Below, piece after piece: positions 24,028 through 32,935 of a stretch of DNA of 64,000 bases. Where the stretch lies: contig JAIORQ010000072.1 in NCBI GenBank assembly GCA_021108035.1, positions 1-64,000 of the forward strand, in the 5' to 3' direction. The position numbers and the translations under genes are program-made. Positions within the stretch are counted from its first letter, which is position 1. Every line of letters begins with the position of its first letter. The notes beneath the pieces are model-generated. The model did no database searches. It saw only the letters and a program-made list of their open reading frames with translations, and was not told where the DNA came from. This DNA comes from Bacteroidales bacterium. GTDB lineage: Bacteria; Bacteroidota; Bacteroidia; Bacteroidales; JAADGE01.

Positions 24028-24915
24028 ATGGCAAAGAAAAGTCCGTTGGGAAAAGGTTTAGGAGCATTAATTGACAATACAAAATATGAAAAAAAGAGTA
24101 TTGATGAAGCTGTATCAACTAGTGCAGTTGCTGAAATTGATATCGAAAAAATTGAATTGAATCCTTTTCAACCACGTAAAGAATTTGATAAAGAAACATT
24201 AAAAGAGCTTGAAATATCCATAAAAAAACACGGTATTATTCAGCCTATTACCGTAAGAAAATTAAAAACCGGTAATTTTCAATTAATTTCAGGAGAGAGA
24301 CGTTTAAGAGCATCAAAAGATGCCGGCTTAAAAAAGATTATTTCATTTGTAAGAGAAGCAGATGATCTTGAAATGCTTGAAATGGCTCTTGTTGAAAATA
24401 TTCAAAGAGAAGACCTGAATGCCATAGAAATTGCAGTATCTTATCAAAGATTAATTGATGAATGCCAAATAACTCAAGACAGGTTAGGTAACAGAGTCGG
24501 TAAAAAAAGAGCAACCATTTCAAATTATTTACGACTGCTTAAACTCCCGGCAGAAATCCAATCAGGACTTCAAAATAAAAATATCTCAATGGGGCATGCA
24601 AGAGCATTGGTAAATATTGATAATGAAGAAACTCAAGTTAAAACATATAAAAAAATTATCGAAAGAAACCTTTCTGTCAGAGAAACCGAAAACTTAATAA
24701 GGGAAATAAATTATCCGATTAAAAAAGGAACAAAAGGAGCAAAAAAGACAAAATTACCTGAAGATTTTATAAAATTTAAAGAACAACTTTCGGGTGTTTT
24801 TAACAGCAATATAAGCATAAAAAGAAATAATGCAGGAAGAGGAAGTTTAGTAATTCCGTTTACATCCGATAAAGAATTTAATAAAATCAAAGAATTACTG
24901 TTAAAGATCAATTAA
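24028..24915 (+). CDS. parB: Chromosome-partitioning protein ParB (Spo0J)
   Basis: 295 residues. It starts with KKSPLGKGLGALI, the usual ParB N-terminus that stimulates ParA. The CTPase/ParB core follows (IELNPFQPRKEFDKETLKEL, GIIQPITVRK, LISGERRLRASKDAG, VENIQREDLNAIEIAVSYQR), then the HTH (QDRLGNRVGKKRATISNYLR) and a dimerisation C-terminus (FNSNISIKRNNAGRGSLVI). It binds parS sites, spreads as a CTP-dependent clamp and loads SMC. No parS-like sequence was found in this window. It is operonic with parA and with the DUF5683 gene 3 bases downstream. Confidence 0.95.
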   Translation: MAKKSPLGKGLGALIDNTKYEKKSIDEAVSTSAVAEIDIEKIELNPFQPRKEFDKETLKELEISIKKHGIIQPITVRKLKTGNFQLISGERRLRASKDAGLKKIISFVREADDLEMLEMALVENIQREDLNAIEIAVSYQRLIDECQITQDRLGNRVGKKRATISNYLRLLKLPAEIQSGLQNKNISMGHARALVNIDNEETQVKTYKKIIERNLSVRETENLIREINYPIKKGTKGAKKTKLPEDFIKFKEQLSGVFNSNISIKRNNAGRGSLVIPFTSDKEFNKIKELLLKIN

Positions 24916-24918
24916 ATA

Positions 24919-25530
24919 ATGATTGTCAGGATATATATAATAATCAGCTTATTCATTTTAATCAGCTCAGAAAATTTTGCACAAACAGATTCTATAAGAG
25001 TTGATACTGAATCAGACACTCTAATTATTCTTGAAGAAGATATTATTGAATCTGAAAATACAAATAAAAAAAAACCTGCAAGAGCATTTTTATATTCTGC
25101 TGTTTTGCCCGGACTCGGGCAAGCTTATAACACAAAATATTGGAAAATACCGGTAGTTTATTCTGCTCTCGGAGGAGTTGCTTTCTTATTCAATTATAAT
25201 AACAAACAATATAATAGGTTTTTAGACGGTTATAAGGAATTACGTGAACATGAAATTGACTCAACATCCCAAATTACAATTTTTACTGACAATCCGGAAA
25301 TTGAAACAATTAAACAATATAAAGATAAATTCAGAAGAAACAGAGACCTTTCAGCATTAATATTTATTGTTGTTTATGTATTAAATTTTATTGATGCAAC
25401 TGTAGATGCACATCTATATGACTTTGACATAAGCGATGATCTGTCTTTCAAAATAAGGCCTGAAGTTCTCCCGATATATACTCTGAAAAACAGCAATACA
25501 ATAGGACTTACATTTAGTTTCAAATTTTAA
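24919..25530 (+). CDS. DUF5683 membrane protein
   Basis: 203 residues. A signal peptide (about 1-21, ending SENFAQ) is followed by an acidic linker and then the conserved DUF5683 core: KKPARAFLYSAVLPGLGQAYN, the NTKYWKIPVVYSALGGVAFL helix, FRRNRDLSALIFIVVYVLNF and the IDATVDAHLYDFDIS turn. Two or three membrane helices are predicted. The family has no known function but repeatedly follows parAB and precedes a lytic transglycosylase in Bacteroidota, as here, so a role in envelope growth linked to the cell cycle is possible (inference). Confidence 0.88.
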   Translation: MIVRIYIIISLFILISSENFAQTDSIRVDTESDTLIILEEDIIESENTNKKKPARAFLYSAVLPGLGQAYNTKYWKIPVVYSALGGVAFLFNYNNKQYNRFLDGYKELREHEIDSTSQITIFTDNPEIETIKQYKDKFRRNRDLSALIFIVVYVLNFIDATVDAHLYDFDISDDLSFKIRPEVLPIYTLKNSNTIGLTFSFKF

Positions 25531-25540
25531 TTAAGAACAT

Positions 25541-27118
25541 ATGAAAACTCGAATTATATTATTATTATTATTTATCAATGCAGCATTTATTTTAAATGCT
25601 CAAAGATCAAATAAATCCGGCAATGATGATTTTGATGCTTTAGCTCAACAATCTGAATATATTGATCAATTAGTGAATAATTGGTACGTGAAAAGAAGCT
25701 TAAGCGGTAATGAAAATTTTACCGGTAATGAGAATGTTATAAATAATACAGAGATACCTGACTCAGTTTATATAGAAAGACTTTTCAAAATGCCGACAAT
25801 CGTTCCTATGTCATATAATGATATTGTGAAAAAATGGATTCAATTCTATACAAGAAATACTTCTACCAGAAGATATATGCTTGGTATATCTGAATACTAC
25901 ATGCCGTTTTTTGAAGAAATTTTTGACAGATACGATTTACCCTTAGAGTTAAAATATATGTCCATTATTGAATCTGCTTTAAATCCCAGAGCAAGATCAA
26001 GATCCGGAGCTGTAGGCCTGTGGCAATTTATGTATCCGACCGGCAAAATGTACGGACTGGAAATAAACTCATATGTTGATGAACGTATGGATGTATTAAA
26101 ATCAACTGATGCTGCAGCAAGATATCTAAGAGATATGTATAAGATTTTCGGTGATTGGAATTTATCTATTGCTGCATATAACAGCGGTGCAGGAAACGTA
26201 AAAAAAGCAATTCACAGATCAGGCGGTAAAACTGACTATTGGGAAATTTATCCCTATCTCCCTAAAGAAACAAGAGGTTATATTCCTGCCTTTATTGCAG
26301 CTTTATACTCAATGAATTATTATAAAGAGCATAATATAATTCCTAAAAAAATTAATATGAAGATCATAACTGATACTGTTATGATTAATAAAAAACTTCA
26401 CCTTAAACAAGTCGCAGAATATCTGAAAATTGATTTTGACAAACTAACAATTTTAAATCCCCAATATAAAAAGCATATTATTCCGGGTCATTATAAATCC
26501 TATCCTCTAAGATTACCTTTTGAAAATATAAGTGCTTTTTTAGTTTCAGAAGATGAAATTTATAAATACAAAGACAGTATATTTTTAACAGATCAAGTTA
26601 ATATAATAGAAGCTTCAAAAGATTCTCGACCATATATCAGTAATTATAATTACAATCCTCCGTCAAATAAAGGTAAAAAGAAGCTGCAATACACAATAAA
26701 ATCAGGTGATACATACAGTAATATTGCTGAATGGTATGATGTATCAACTAATGATTTAAAATATTGGAATAATACAAGAAGTACGAAACTTCAAATTGGA
26801 CAAAAAGTTGAAATTTGGGTTCCTGCAAGTAAATACAGTCATTACAGTAAGATTAATTCGATGAACGATAAACAAAAAGATGAAACAAACATTCCAAGTA
26901 ATAATAATAAAAATAACAGTACTAAAAAAAGCAATCTCACAAAACCGAATCCAAGCAAACATGTACTTTATACAATAAAATCAGGAGATAATCTTTGGTC
27001 AATTGCAAAAAATTATCCCGGGGTTTCAGCCGAAAATATTAAAGCTATAAACGGCTTTACTGATGATGATTTAAGAAGCCTAAAAATAGGTCAAAAGATA
27101 ATTATTAAAAATAAATAG
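25541..27118 (+). CDS. Lytic transglycosylase with two LysM domains (MltD-like)
   Basis: 525 residues with a signal peptide (1-20). The SLT catalytic domain has ELKYMSIIESALNPRARSRS with the catalytic glutamate near 147, then GAVGLWQFMYPTGKMYGL and LSIAAYNSGAGNVKKA. Two C-terminal LysM modules follow (about 383-428, YTIKSGDTYSNIAEWYDVST; about 477-524, YTIKSGDNLWSIAKNYPGVS), joined by an Asn/Ser/Lys-rich linker. It cleaves glycan strands of peptidoglycan in the periplasm with formation of 1,6-anhydro ends. It is the fourth gene of the parA-parB-DUF5683 run and starts 10 bases after DUF5683. Confidence 0.93.
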   Translation: MKTRIILLLLFINAAFILNAQRSNKSGNDDFDALAQQSEYIDQLVNNWYVKRSLSGNENFTGNENVINNTEIPDSVYIERLFKMPTIVPMSYNDIVKKWIQFYTRNTSTRRYMLGISEYYMPFFEEIFDRYDLPLELKYMSIIESALNPRARSRSGAVGLWQFMYPTGKMYGLEINSYVDERMDVLKSTDAAARYLRDMYKIFGDWNLSIAAYNSGAGNVKKAIHRSGGKTDYWEIYPYLPKETRGYIPAFIAALYSMNYYKEHNIIPKKINMKIITDTVMINKKLHLKQVAEYLKIDFDKLTILNPQYKKHIIPGHYKSYPLRLPFENISAFLVSEDEIYKYKDSIFLTDQVNIIEASKDSRPYISNYNYNPPSNKGKKKLQYTIKSGDTYSNIAEWYDVSTNDLKYWNNTRSTKLQIGQKVEIWVPASKYSHYSKINSMNDKQKDETNIPSNNNKNNSTKKSNLTKPNPSKHVLYTIKSGDNLWSIAKNYPGVSAENIKAINGFTDDDLRSLKIGQKIIIKNK

Positions 27119-27137
27119 TTTTTTGTATGATAGTTTT

Positions 27138-27242
27138 ATAGTGTGATAGTTAGTTGTAATCATAATTTATAAGTATTTCAAAAAGTTATTTATAAAAAAC
27201 TATCACACTATTTTTACTATTAACTATAACACTATCACACTA
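27138..27242. repeat. Inverted GTGTGATAG repeats before first SGNH gene
   Basis: ATAGTGTGATAGTT (27138-27151) is matched by its exact reverse complement at 27198-27211, and ACTATCACACTA recurs at 27231-27242, 8 bases before the SGNH start. The same core is present as a tandem pair at 8555-8586. The structure could form a hairpin between the lytic transglycosylase and SGNH genes. Confidence 0.55.
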
Positions 27243-27250
27243 AATAAAAA

Positions 27251-28771
27251 ATGACACCTAAGAAAATACTGGTTTTTGTAATATCTATATTTTTCATTCT
27301 TTTATTGATCACAATTGTTTTTCCTTCAGAAGGAATAAAAATTACTGATGAATTTACTTTAAATTTCATAACATTTGAAGAACTGATAAATCCTCCGAAA
27401 CAAGCAAAAGTTGACATTTCAGGCATACTTAATAATACAGATATTGATGAAAACCAAACCGACAGTTCTGCTTTTGAAATAGTAAAAAACAGCAAATATG
27501 ATTCGGTAATGATTGATTCTCAATACGTTTATTATGAGCCTGTTCCTATAAGAATTGATTCAGTTGTAAGGTATATTGAGTTTCCGGATAAAACCCGATC
27601 AAGTTTAAATCGTTTTTTTGAAATTCTTGCTAATATAAAAAATGAAAATAAAATAGTAAGAATTATGCATTACGGCGATTCTCAAATTGAAACAGACAGA
27701 ATAACCGATTATTTCAGATACAAATTGCAAACACAATTCGGAGGTTACGGAGCCGGCTTTGTTTCTGCCGTAAAAGCTTATGATTTTAAATCTCCGATGA
27801 TCCAAATTAACAGCGGAGATTGGAAACGACATACTGTTTACGGAAGAAGAGACACAACAATAAAGCACCGAAGATTCGGAATGTTAGGTAATTTTGCCAG
27901 ATTTTCTCCGGTAATTACAGATACTGCAGAAACATTCATCATGAATGAAGCAATTATGCCTAATAAAATCTTTAATTATGCAACTGTAACAATTAAGCAA
28001 TCTCCATATTCATTCAAACCTACAAAAAATTACAAAAGGTGTCGAATGTTCTATGGTTATAATAAAGCAGAAGTTAAAGTAAAAGTATTTTCAGATGAAG
28101 TTTTAATCAGTGAAGATGTACTTCCTGCAATTGAAGATTATACAAGTAAAACATGGACATTTGAAACTTCACCTCAAAGTTTAAGATTTGAATTTGAAGC
28201 TGAAGACAGTCCGGAAATTTATGGTTTTTCATTAGAAGCATACTCCGGAATTAATATTGATAATATTGCAATGAGAGGTTCAGGAGGGCTGTTCTTTACA
28301 AGAATGGATCTTAGTATGTTAAGTCGTTTATATTCTCAACTTAATACAAAACTTCTGATTTTACAATTCGGAGGTAATATTGTTCCGGGACAAAGAGAAA
28401 AATATGGATGGTACAGAAAAAGTTTTTCTCGCCAATTACGCACAATAAAAAAAATAGCTCCTGATATTACAATTATGGTAATCGGTCTTGCAGATATGTC
28501 AATGAAAGATAAAGATATGTATGTAACCTACCCAAACATTCCTCTTATCAGAGATGCACTGAAACAAGCAAGTTTTGATAATGATTGTGCCTATTGGGAT
28601 ATGTTTGAAGCAATGGGTGGTGAGAATTCTATGCCGAGTTGGGTATTTCACGACCCGCCTCTCGGAGAAAAAGATTTTACACATTTTACACCTAACGGAG
28701 CAAGGTATATTGCTAAAATGTTTTACAATGCTTTTATGTATGAATATAATCGGTATTTGAAGAAAAGATAA
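27251..28771 (+). CDS. SGNH/GDSL-fold protein, envelope O-acetylation locus (1)
   Basis: 506 residues. One N-terminal membrane helix (about 7-26) anchors a long extracytoplasmic region. The SGNH motifs are block I MHYGDSQIETDR (D143, S144), block III FGGN near residue 375, and block V D475-FTH478. The Ser/Asp/His set of an esterase or transacylase is therefore complete. Together with a second SGNH protein (28980) and an MBOAT acyltransferase (30697) on the same strand, this resembles systems that move acetyl groups across the inner membrane onto a polysaccharide or peptidoglycan. The acceptor is unknown. Confidence 0.82.
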   Translation: MTPKKILVFVISIFFILLLITIVFPSEGIKITDEFTLNFITFEELINPPKQAKVDISGILNNTDIDENQTDSSAFEIVKNSKYDSVMIDSQYVYYEPVPIRIDSVVRYIEFPDKTRSSLNRFFEILANIKNENKIVRIMHYGDSQIETDRITDYFRYKLQTQFGGYGAGFVSAVKAYDFKSPMIQINSGDWKRHTVYGRRDTTIKHRRFGMLGNFARFSPVITDTAETFIMNEAIMPNKIFNYATVTIKQSPYSFKPTKNYKRCRMFYGYNKAEVKVKVFSDEVLISEDVLPAIEDYTSKTWTFETSPQSLRFEFEAEDSPEIYGFSLEAYSGINIDNIAMRGSGGLFFTRMDLSMLSRLYSQLNTKLLILQFGGNIVPGQREKYGWYRKSFSRQLRTIKKIAPDITIMVIGLADMSMKDKDMYVTYPNIPLIRDALKQASFDNDCAYWDMFEAMGGENSMPSWVFHDPPLGEKDFTHFTPNGARYIAKMFYNAFMYEYNRYLKKR

Positions 28772-28864
28772 ATCAGTTTGTATTTTACAATAAATACGGC
28801 ATCTTTGCCCTGTATTTTTTAACTTTTACTATCTGTATTGCCTTGTATTTTTAAATAAAAAATA

Positions 28865-28951
28865 ATGAATAAATTTACAATCACTTTGTTTCGTCCTGTA
28901 AACACCAAAGAACCGGAATTAATAAAAGAATTGTTGGCGAAATTGAAGTAA
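28865..28951 (+). CDS. Possible 28-residue ORF (uncertain, may be a remnant)
   Basis: ATG at 28865 gives MNKFTITLFRPVNTKEPELI plus eight residues, and ends TAA at 28951, just before the second SGNH gene. The TITLFRPVN start looks like the N-terminus of a small Bacteroidota protein family, but the rest is absent, so a gene remnant is as likely as a real peptide. No motif supports function. Confidence 0.2.
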   Translation: MNKFTITLFRPVNTKEPELIKELLAKLK

Positions 28952-28979
28952 TTGCAAAATATCAGAAAGACAATCAAAA

Positions 28980-30221
28980 ATGAAAATTAAACATAATACT
29001 TTGTTGATATATATAATATTCAATATTACATTGACAATATCCGCACAAGACTACCCCTATTCCAATCAAGAATATAATTTTATCAGATACGATAAAAACA
29101 AAATAAATTTTCCCGGAGACAGTTCTCAATTTGAAAATTTATTTAATAAGTTTGATAAAGTTATAAAAACCGGAGAAGGTAAAATCAATATAATTCATAT
29201 AGGAGGATCGCATATTCAAGCAGGGGTTTATTCAGGTGTCGTTCGAAAAAAAATGCAAACATTTTTTCCCGGATTAAACGGAGGCAGGGGTTTAATATTT
29301 CCATACAGAATGTCTAAAACCAATAGCCCGAAAAATTATAAAATTACATGGACAGGCGAATGGGAAACTTGTAGAAATGTTAAGAAAACAGGTTGTGAAC
29401 TTGGTTTATTGGGTATTTCTGCAACATGTAAAGAAAAAGATGCTCAAATTGAGATAAAATTAGCAGAAAATTATGTTCGATATGATTTTAATTCTGTTAA
29501 GATATTTAATAAAATTGGTGATACATATATGAAAGTATATCCTGAAGATATAAATTGTGTATTTACTGTTGAAGAATTTCCTGAAGAAGGATATACACAA
29601 ATAATAACTGAAGATTATATTAAAGAACTGAAATTTAAATTGGTACAAACCGATACTATTCAAAAAGAATTTGTATTGTTCGGAATCAGCCTTGAAAATG
29701 ATAATCCCGGTGTTGTATATAGTGATGTAGGTATAAACGGAGCAAGTATTCCGTCCTTTCTTGCTTGCAATCTATTGGAACAACATACAGAAGTTATTAA
29801 TCCCGATCTTGTAATATTGTCTCTCGGAACAAATGATACCTACACAACTAACTTTAATCCTGACTATTACAGAAGGAACTACAAAAAACTTATTCAAACT
29901 ATTAGAAAAGCTGCACCTGAAGCAGCCATCCTCATTACTGTGCCTAACGACAGTTACTACAGAAGACGAAACCCGAACAATAATACAGCTCTCGCTGAAA
30001 AAGCCATCATTCAACTTGCCGAAGAATTATCTTGCGGTGTTTGGAATTTCTATAAAATAATGGGCGGATATAATTCATCTTATCTTTGGTTTAAAGAAAA
30101 ATTAATGCATACTGACCTTATCCATTTTTCAAAAAAAGGTTATATTATTAAAGGAGATTTGATGTTTGAAGCTATACTAAAAGCTTATGATAATCATATT
30201 GAAAAAGGAAATGAATCTTAA
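28980..30221 (+). CDS. SGNH-fold exported protein, envelope O-acetylation locus (2)
   Basis: 413 residues with a signal peptide (about 1-22, ending TISAQ). Block I reads IIHIGGSHIQAG with the putative nucleophile S77, but the usual GDS is GGS. Block III is SLGTNDTY, a strong SGNH signature, and block V is D379-LIH382. It is probably a periplasmic acetyl-esterase or transferase that works with the MBOAT protein downstream and the membrane-anchored SGNH protein upstream. It could give the locus both attachment and removal activities; which protein does which is not decidable from sequence. Confidence 0.8.
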   Translation: MKIKHNTLLIYIIFNITLTISAQDYPYSNQEYNFIRYDKNKINFPGDSSQFENLFNKFDKVIKTGEGKINIIHIGGSHIQAGVYSGVVRKKMQTFFPGLNGGRGLIFPYRMSKTNSPKNYKITWTGEWETCRNVKKTGCELGLLGISATCKEKDAQIEIKLAENYVRYDFNSVKIFNKIGDTYMKVYPEDINCVFTVEEFPEEGYTQIITEDYIKELKFKLVQTDTIQKEFVLFGISLENDNPGVVYSDVGINGASIPSFLACNLLEQHTEVINPDLVILSLGTNDTYTTNFNPDYYRRNYKKLIQTIRKAAPEAAILITVPNDSYYRRRNPNNNTALAEKAIIQLAEELSCGVWNFYKIMGGYNSSYLWFKEKLMHTDLIHFSKKGYIIKGDLMFEAILKAYDNHIEKGNES

Positions 30222-30276
30222 ACGAATTTTTACTTTATCAAAAAAAGCATTAACTTTGTTATAAATATTTGTATAA

Positions 30277-30513
30277 ATGTCAATTATTACATTAGAAATA
30301 GATAAAAAGAAGCATTTAAAATTATTTCTTAATTTTTTAAAAGGATTAAACTTTCCTGTTAAAATAATTTCATCAGATTATAAAGATGAAGATAATAATT
30401 TCAACTCAAATTTTGAAACATCTGAAATTAATCCTGATGAATTGTTTGGCATTTGGGAAGGAAAAGACATAACGCTTGAAAAAATAAGAGAAAAAGCATG
30501 GAAAAGAAATTAG
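30277..30513 (+). CDS. Antitoxin-like small protein, VapB-type partner of a broken VapC
   Basis: 78 residues. The N-terminus (SIITLEIDKKKHLKLFLNFL) looks like a beta-strand plus helix DNA-binding or dimer domain. The C-terminus (DELFGIWEGKDITLEKIREK) ends in AWKRN, a tail typical of antitoxins that pair with PIN-domain toxins in Bacteroidota. The ATG of a toxin frame (30498) overlaps its end by 16 bases, as in intact VapBC modules. That toxin is deleted internally (see 30498-30658), so this is an orphan antitoxin. The gene lies between the SGNH and MBOAT genes. A TAACTTTG promoter-like motif precedes it (30251-30258). Confidence 0.6.
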   Translation: MSIITLEIDKKKHLKLFLNFLKGLNFPVKIISSDYKDEDNNFNSNFETSEINPDELFGIWEGKDITLEKIREKAWKRN

Positions 30514-30658
30514 TGTTATAATGCAAAGGTTTTACTTAAACCACACAATGCAAATACCTGATGCGATTATTGCATCTACCTCTATAATATCAAACCTCCC
30601 ACTATTTACATATAATAAAAAAGACTTCCGATTTATTCCAAAAATTAAATTATATTAA
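30498..30658 (+). pseudogene. Internally deleted VapC-like PIN toxin remnant
   Basis: The frame from ATG 30498 reads MEKKLVL and then stops at 30519-30521, the position where VapC proteins continue with the catalytic CDTN segment. From 30521 a second frame encodes 45 residues, with HTMQIPDAIIASTSIISNLP and then LFTYNKKDFRFIPKIKLY. That is the C-terminal quarter of a PIN toxin, containing the IPDAIIA helix and the KDF strand. The two parts are in different frames, so most of the gene, including the acidic residues of the active site near the N-terminus, has been lost. A toxin function is not expected. Confidence 0.65.
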
Positions 30659-30696
30659 ATTAAGTAATATATTTTTATATATTCGCACTCGTTTTT

Positions 30697-32214
30697 ATGA
30701 ATGACTTTTTAAGAAATATATTCCTTTTTAATCAAGACGCACCGTTAATATTTACACGGTTTTATTTTTGGGCATTCTTTGCGATTGTTATGGCTTTATA
30801 TTCAGTCATACACCAAAAGAAAAAGCCCAGAAATGCATATTTATTTTTGGTAAGCCTGTTTTTTTATTACAAAACAAGCGGAATATTTTTCTTATTATTA
30901 ATATTTTCCACAATTGCAGATTTCTTTATCGGAAGAGGAATTTACAATTCAGAAATCAAATTGAAACGAAAACTTCTGGTTGCTTTGAGCGTAACTATAA
31001 ACCTCGGAGTTCTTGTCTATTATAAATATTCCGGTTTTTTTACTGAAAGCTTTAATTATTTGCTTGGTATTGAATTAGAACCTGTTGACCTTCTTGCTAA
31101 ATGGACTAATCAATTTACCGGAACTCATTTTACGATAGATAAAATTATCTTACCTGTCGGAATTTCATTCTTCACTTTTCAAACAATAAGCTATTCGGTT
31201 GATATATACAGAAAAAAATTAAAACCGGTTAACAGTATCATTGACTTTGGTTTTTATGTATCTTTTTTTCCGCAATTGGTAGCCGGTCCCATTGTCAGGG
31301 CATCAGAATTCATACCGCAATTATACAAAAAATATAATATAACAAAAGCTGAATTCGGTATAGCAATCTTTATGATTCTCAACGGGTTAATAAAAAAATT
31401 GGTTATTGCCGATTATATTGCCGTAAACTTTGTAGATCGAGTCTTTAGTAATCCTTTGACATATGGCGGACTTGAAAACTTAATGGGAATTTACGGATAT
31501 TCCATCCAAGTATATTGTGACTTTTCAGGTTACACAGATGTAGCAATCGGAGTGGCATTATTGATGGGATTCAGATTACCTGTAAACTTCAATTCACCGT
31601 ATAAAGCTTTGCATACCGGTGAATTCTGGAAACGATGGCATATTTCTCTGTCTTCGTGGTTAAGAGATTACTTGTATATTCCGCTCGGCGGTAACAGAAA
31701 AGGAAAAGTAAGAACTAACTTTAACTTAATGCTTACTATGCTGTTAGGCGGATTGTGGCACGGCGCAAGTTGGCAATTTGTTATATGGGGCGGATTAAAC
31801 GGTGTTGGTTTGATAGTATATAAATACTGGCGAAAAATCAGCCCTTTCAAGGACAGCAAAACGTGGGCAGTTAGATTTTATGCAATATTTTTAACATTTA
31901 ATTTTATTACTGTAACAAGAATTTGGTTCAGATCAGAAAGCATGCAAGCAGTAAACGGAATTATGCACCAAATATCAAATGCTTTCGATTTTTCACAGAT
32001 AGGAGAGATAATTATTGCTTATAAAAATATATTTGCATTAATGTTAATTGCATTAATTATACATTGGTTGCCCGTAAATGTTAAAAATTCATATAAACAA
32101 ATATTCATCAATTTTCCTCAATGGGCAAAAGCTGCTACTGTCATCATTGCCGTATTTGTTATTTGGCAAGCCAGAACTGCCGGTTTGCAACCGTTTATTT
32201 ATTTCCAATTTTGA
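30697..32214 (+). CDS. MBOAT-family O-acyltransferase (AlgI/PatA/DltB-like)
   Basis: 505 residues with about ten membrane helices. MBOAT signatures are present: FPQLVAGPIVRASEFIPQL, YCDFSGYTDVAIGVALLMGF, WKRWHISLSSWLRDYLYIPL-GGNRKG, and GGLWHGASWQFVIWGGLNG with the invariant histidine at 355. AlgI-type members move acetyl groups from a cytoplasmic donor across the inner membrane to an SGNH-type partner. The two SGNH genes upstream (27251, 28980) are the natural partners. The substrate could be exopolysaccharide or peptidoglycan. It is separated from them by the toxin-antitoxin remnant and has its own gap upstream. Confidence 0.92.
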   Translation: MNDFLRNIFLFNQDAPLIFTRFYFWAFFAIVMALYSVIHQKKKPRNAYLFLVSLFFYYKTSGIFFLLLIFSTIADFFIGRGIYNSEIKLKRKLLVALSVTINLGVLVYYKYSGFFTESFNYLLGIELEPVDLLAKWTNQFTGTHFTIDKIILPVGISFFTFQTISYSVDIYRKKLKPVNSIIDFGFYVSFFPQLVAGPIVRASEFIPQLYKKYNITKAEFGIAIFMILNGLIKKLVIADYIAVNFVDRVFSNPLTYGGLENLMGIYGYSIQVYCDFSGYTDVAIGVALLMGFRLPVNFNSPYKALHTGEFWKRWHISLSSWLRDYLYIPLGGNRKGKVRTNFNLMLTMLLGGLWHGASWQFVIWGGLNGVGLIVYKYWRKISPFKDSKTWAVRFYAIFLTFNFITVTRIWFRSESMQAVNGIMHQISNAFDFSQIGEIIIAYKNIFALMLIALIIHWLPVNVKNSYKQIFINFPQWAKAATVIIAVFVIWQARTAGLQPFIYFQF

Positions 32215-32215
32215 C

Positions 32216-32256
32216 TTTTGAACGTCCGCAGGACTTCAAAATGTCAGATTTTTTTT
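32216..32256 (+). terminator. Hairpin terminator after MBOAT gene
   Basis: TTTTGAA-c-GTCC, loop GCA, GGAC-TTCAAAA forms an 11-bp stem with one bulged base, starting 2 bases after the stop. A run of eight T follows seven bases further on. The GTCC-GCA-GGAC core resembles a REP unit, so it may serve both roles. Confidence 0.5.
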
Positions 32257-32326
32257 AGTGAGATTGAGGTAGATTGAACAGAGCTGATTTGTTAATAAAT
32301 AGTCAATAATAAATAATCATTTAAAT

Positions 32327-32935
32327 ATGTCATCCGAAAAAGAAAACAATTTACCCGATAAACTAATCTACACTAAAGAAGTTATAGAATTTGTAACTGT
32401 TGCTAATGAATATTGTGTGTTATTAGAAAGTTTAGAAACTTTAACCAGAGAACAATTTATTGAAGAAACATATAAGATTTTGACTTTGCTTCATCTTAAA
32501 GCATTAACCCTTCCAAAACCTAAGGATATATCAAATGTTGAAACTGAAACTTTTATGAATGAAGCTGATTGGCATTTTATTGATACCGGCATCAGTACAA
32601 AACTCGGTTCTTTGGAAACATTTAATGATTTGAGAGAGCCAATAATACCTGATAATCCTGTAAACATAAGCATTTCGGAATGCTTAACAGACACTTACCA
32701 AGATTTAAAAGATTTTACACAATTATATCAAATCGGAAATGAAGATGCTGTAACGGAAGGACTGTGGGAATGCAAAAATAACTTTGAGCAAATTTGGGGT
32801 CCGAGAATTATTATTGTTATGAAAGAGTTTCACAACCTTATCTACGGAGATAACGATCTTTCAGAAGAAGAAAAAACTTCTCAAAAATTAAATCCTAAAG
32901 GTGAGAATTGGATTGATGATATTTTTGAAAATTAA
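32327..32935 (+). CDS. DUF5063-family protein
   Basis: 202 residues, soluble and acidic, with no signal peptide. The N-terminal helix TKEVIEFVTVANEYCVLLES and the following LTREQFIEETYKILTLLHLK match DUF5063 proteins of Bacteroidota, and the C-terminus has VTEGLWECKNNFEQIWGPRI. It is predicted to be an all-helical cytoplasmic protein. The function of the family is not known. Its stop overlaps the stop of the convergent omega-amidase gene (shared TTAA at 32932-32935). Confidence 0.7.
   Translation: MSSEKENNLPDKLIYTKEVIEFVTVANEYCVLLESLETLTREQFIEETYKILTLLHLKALTLPKPKDISNVETETFMNEADWHFIDTGISTKLGSLETFNDLREPIIPDNPVNISISECLTDTYQDLKDFTQLYQIGNEDAVTEGLWECKNNFEQIWGPRIIIVMKEFHNLIYGDNDLSEEEKTSQKLNPKGENWIDDIFEN

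Noticed and set aside
28865-28951. 28-residue ORF considered as a firm gene
   Set aside because: Only the first dozen residues look like a known start; there is no motif, no conserved length and no RBS, so it is listed only at low confidence.
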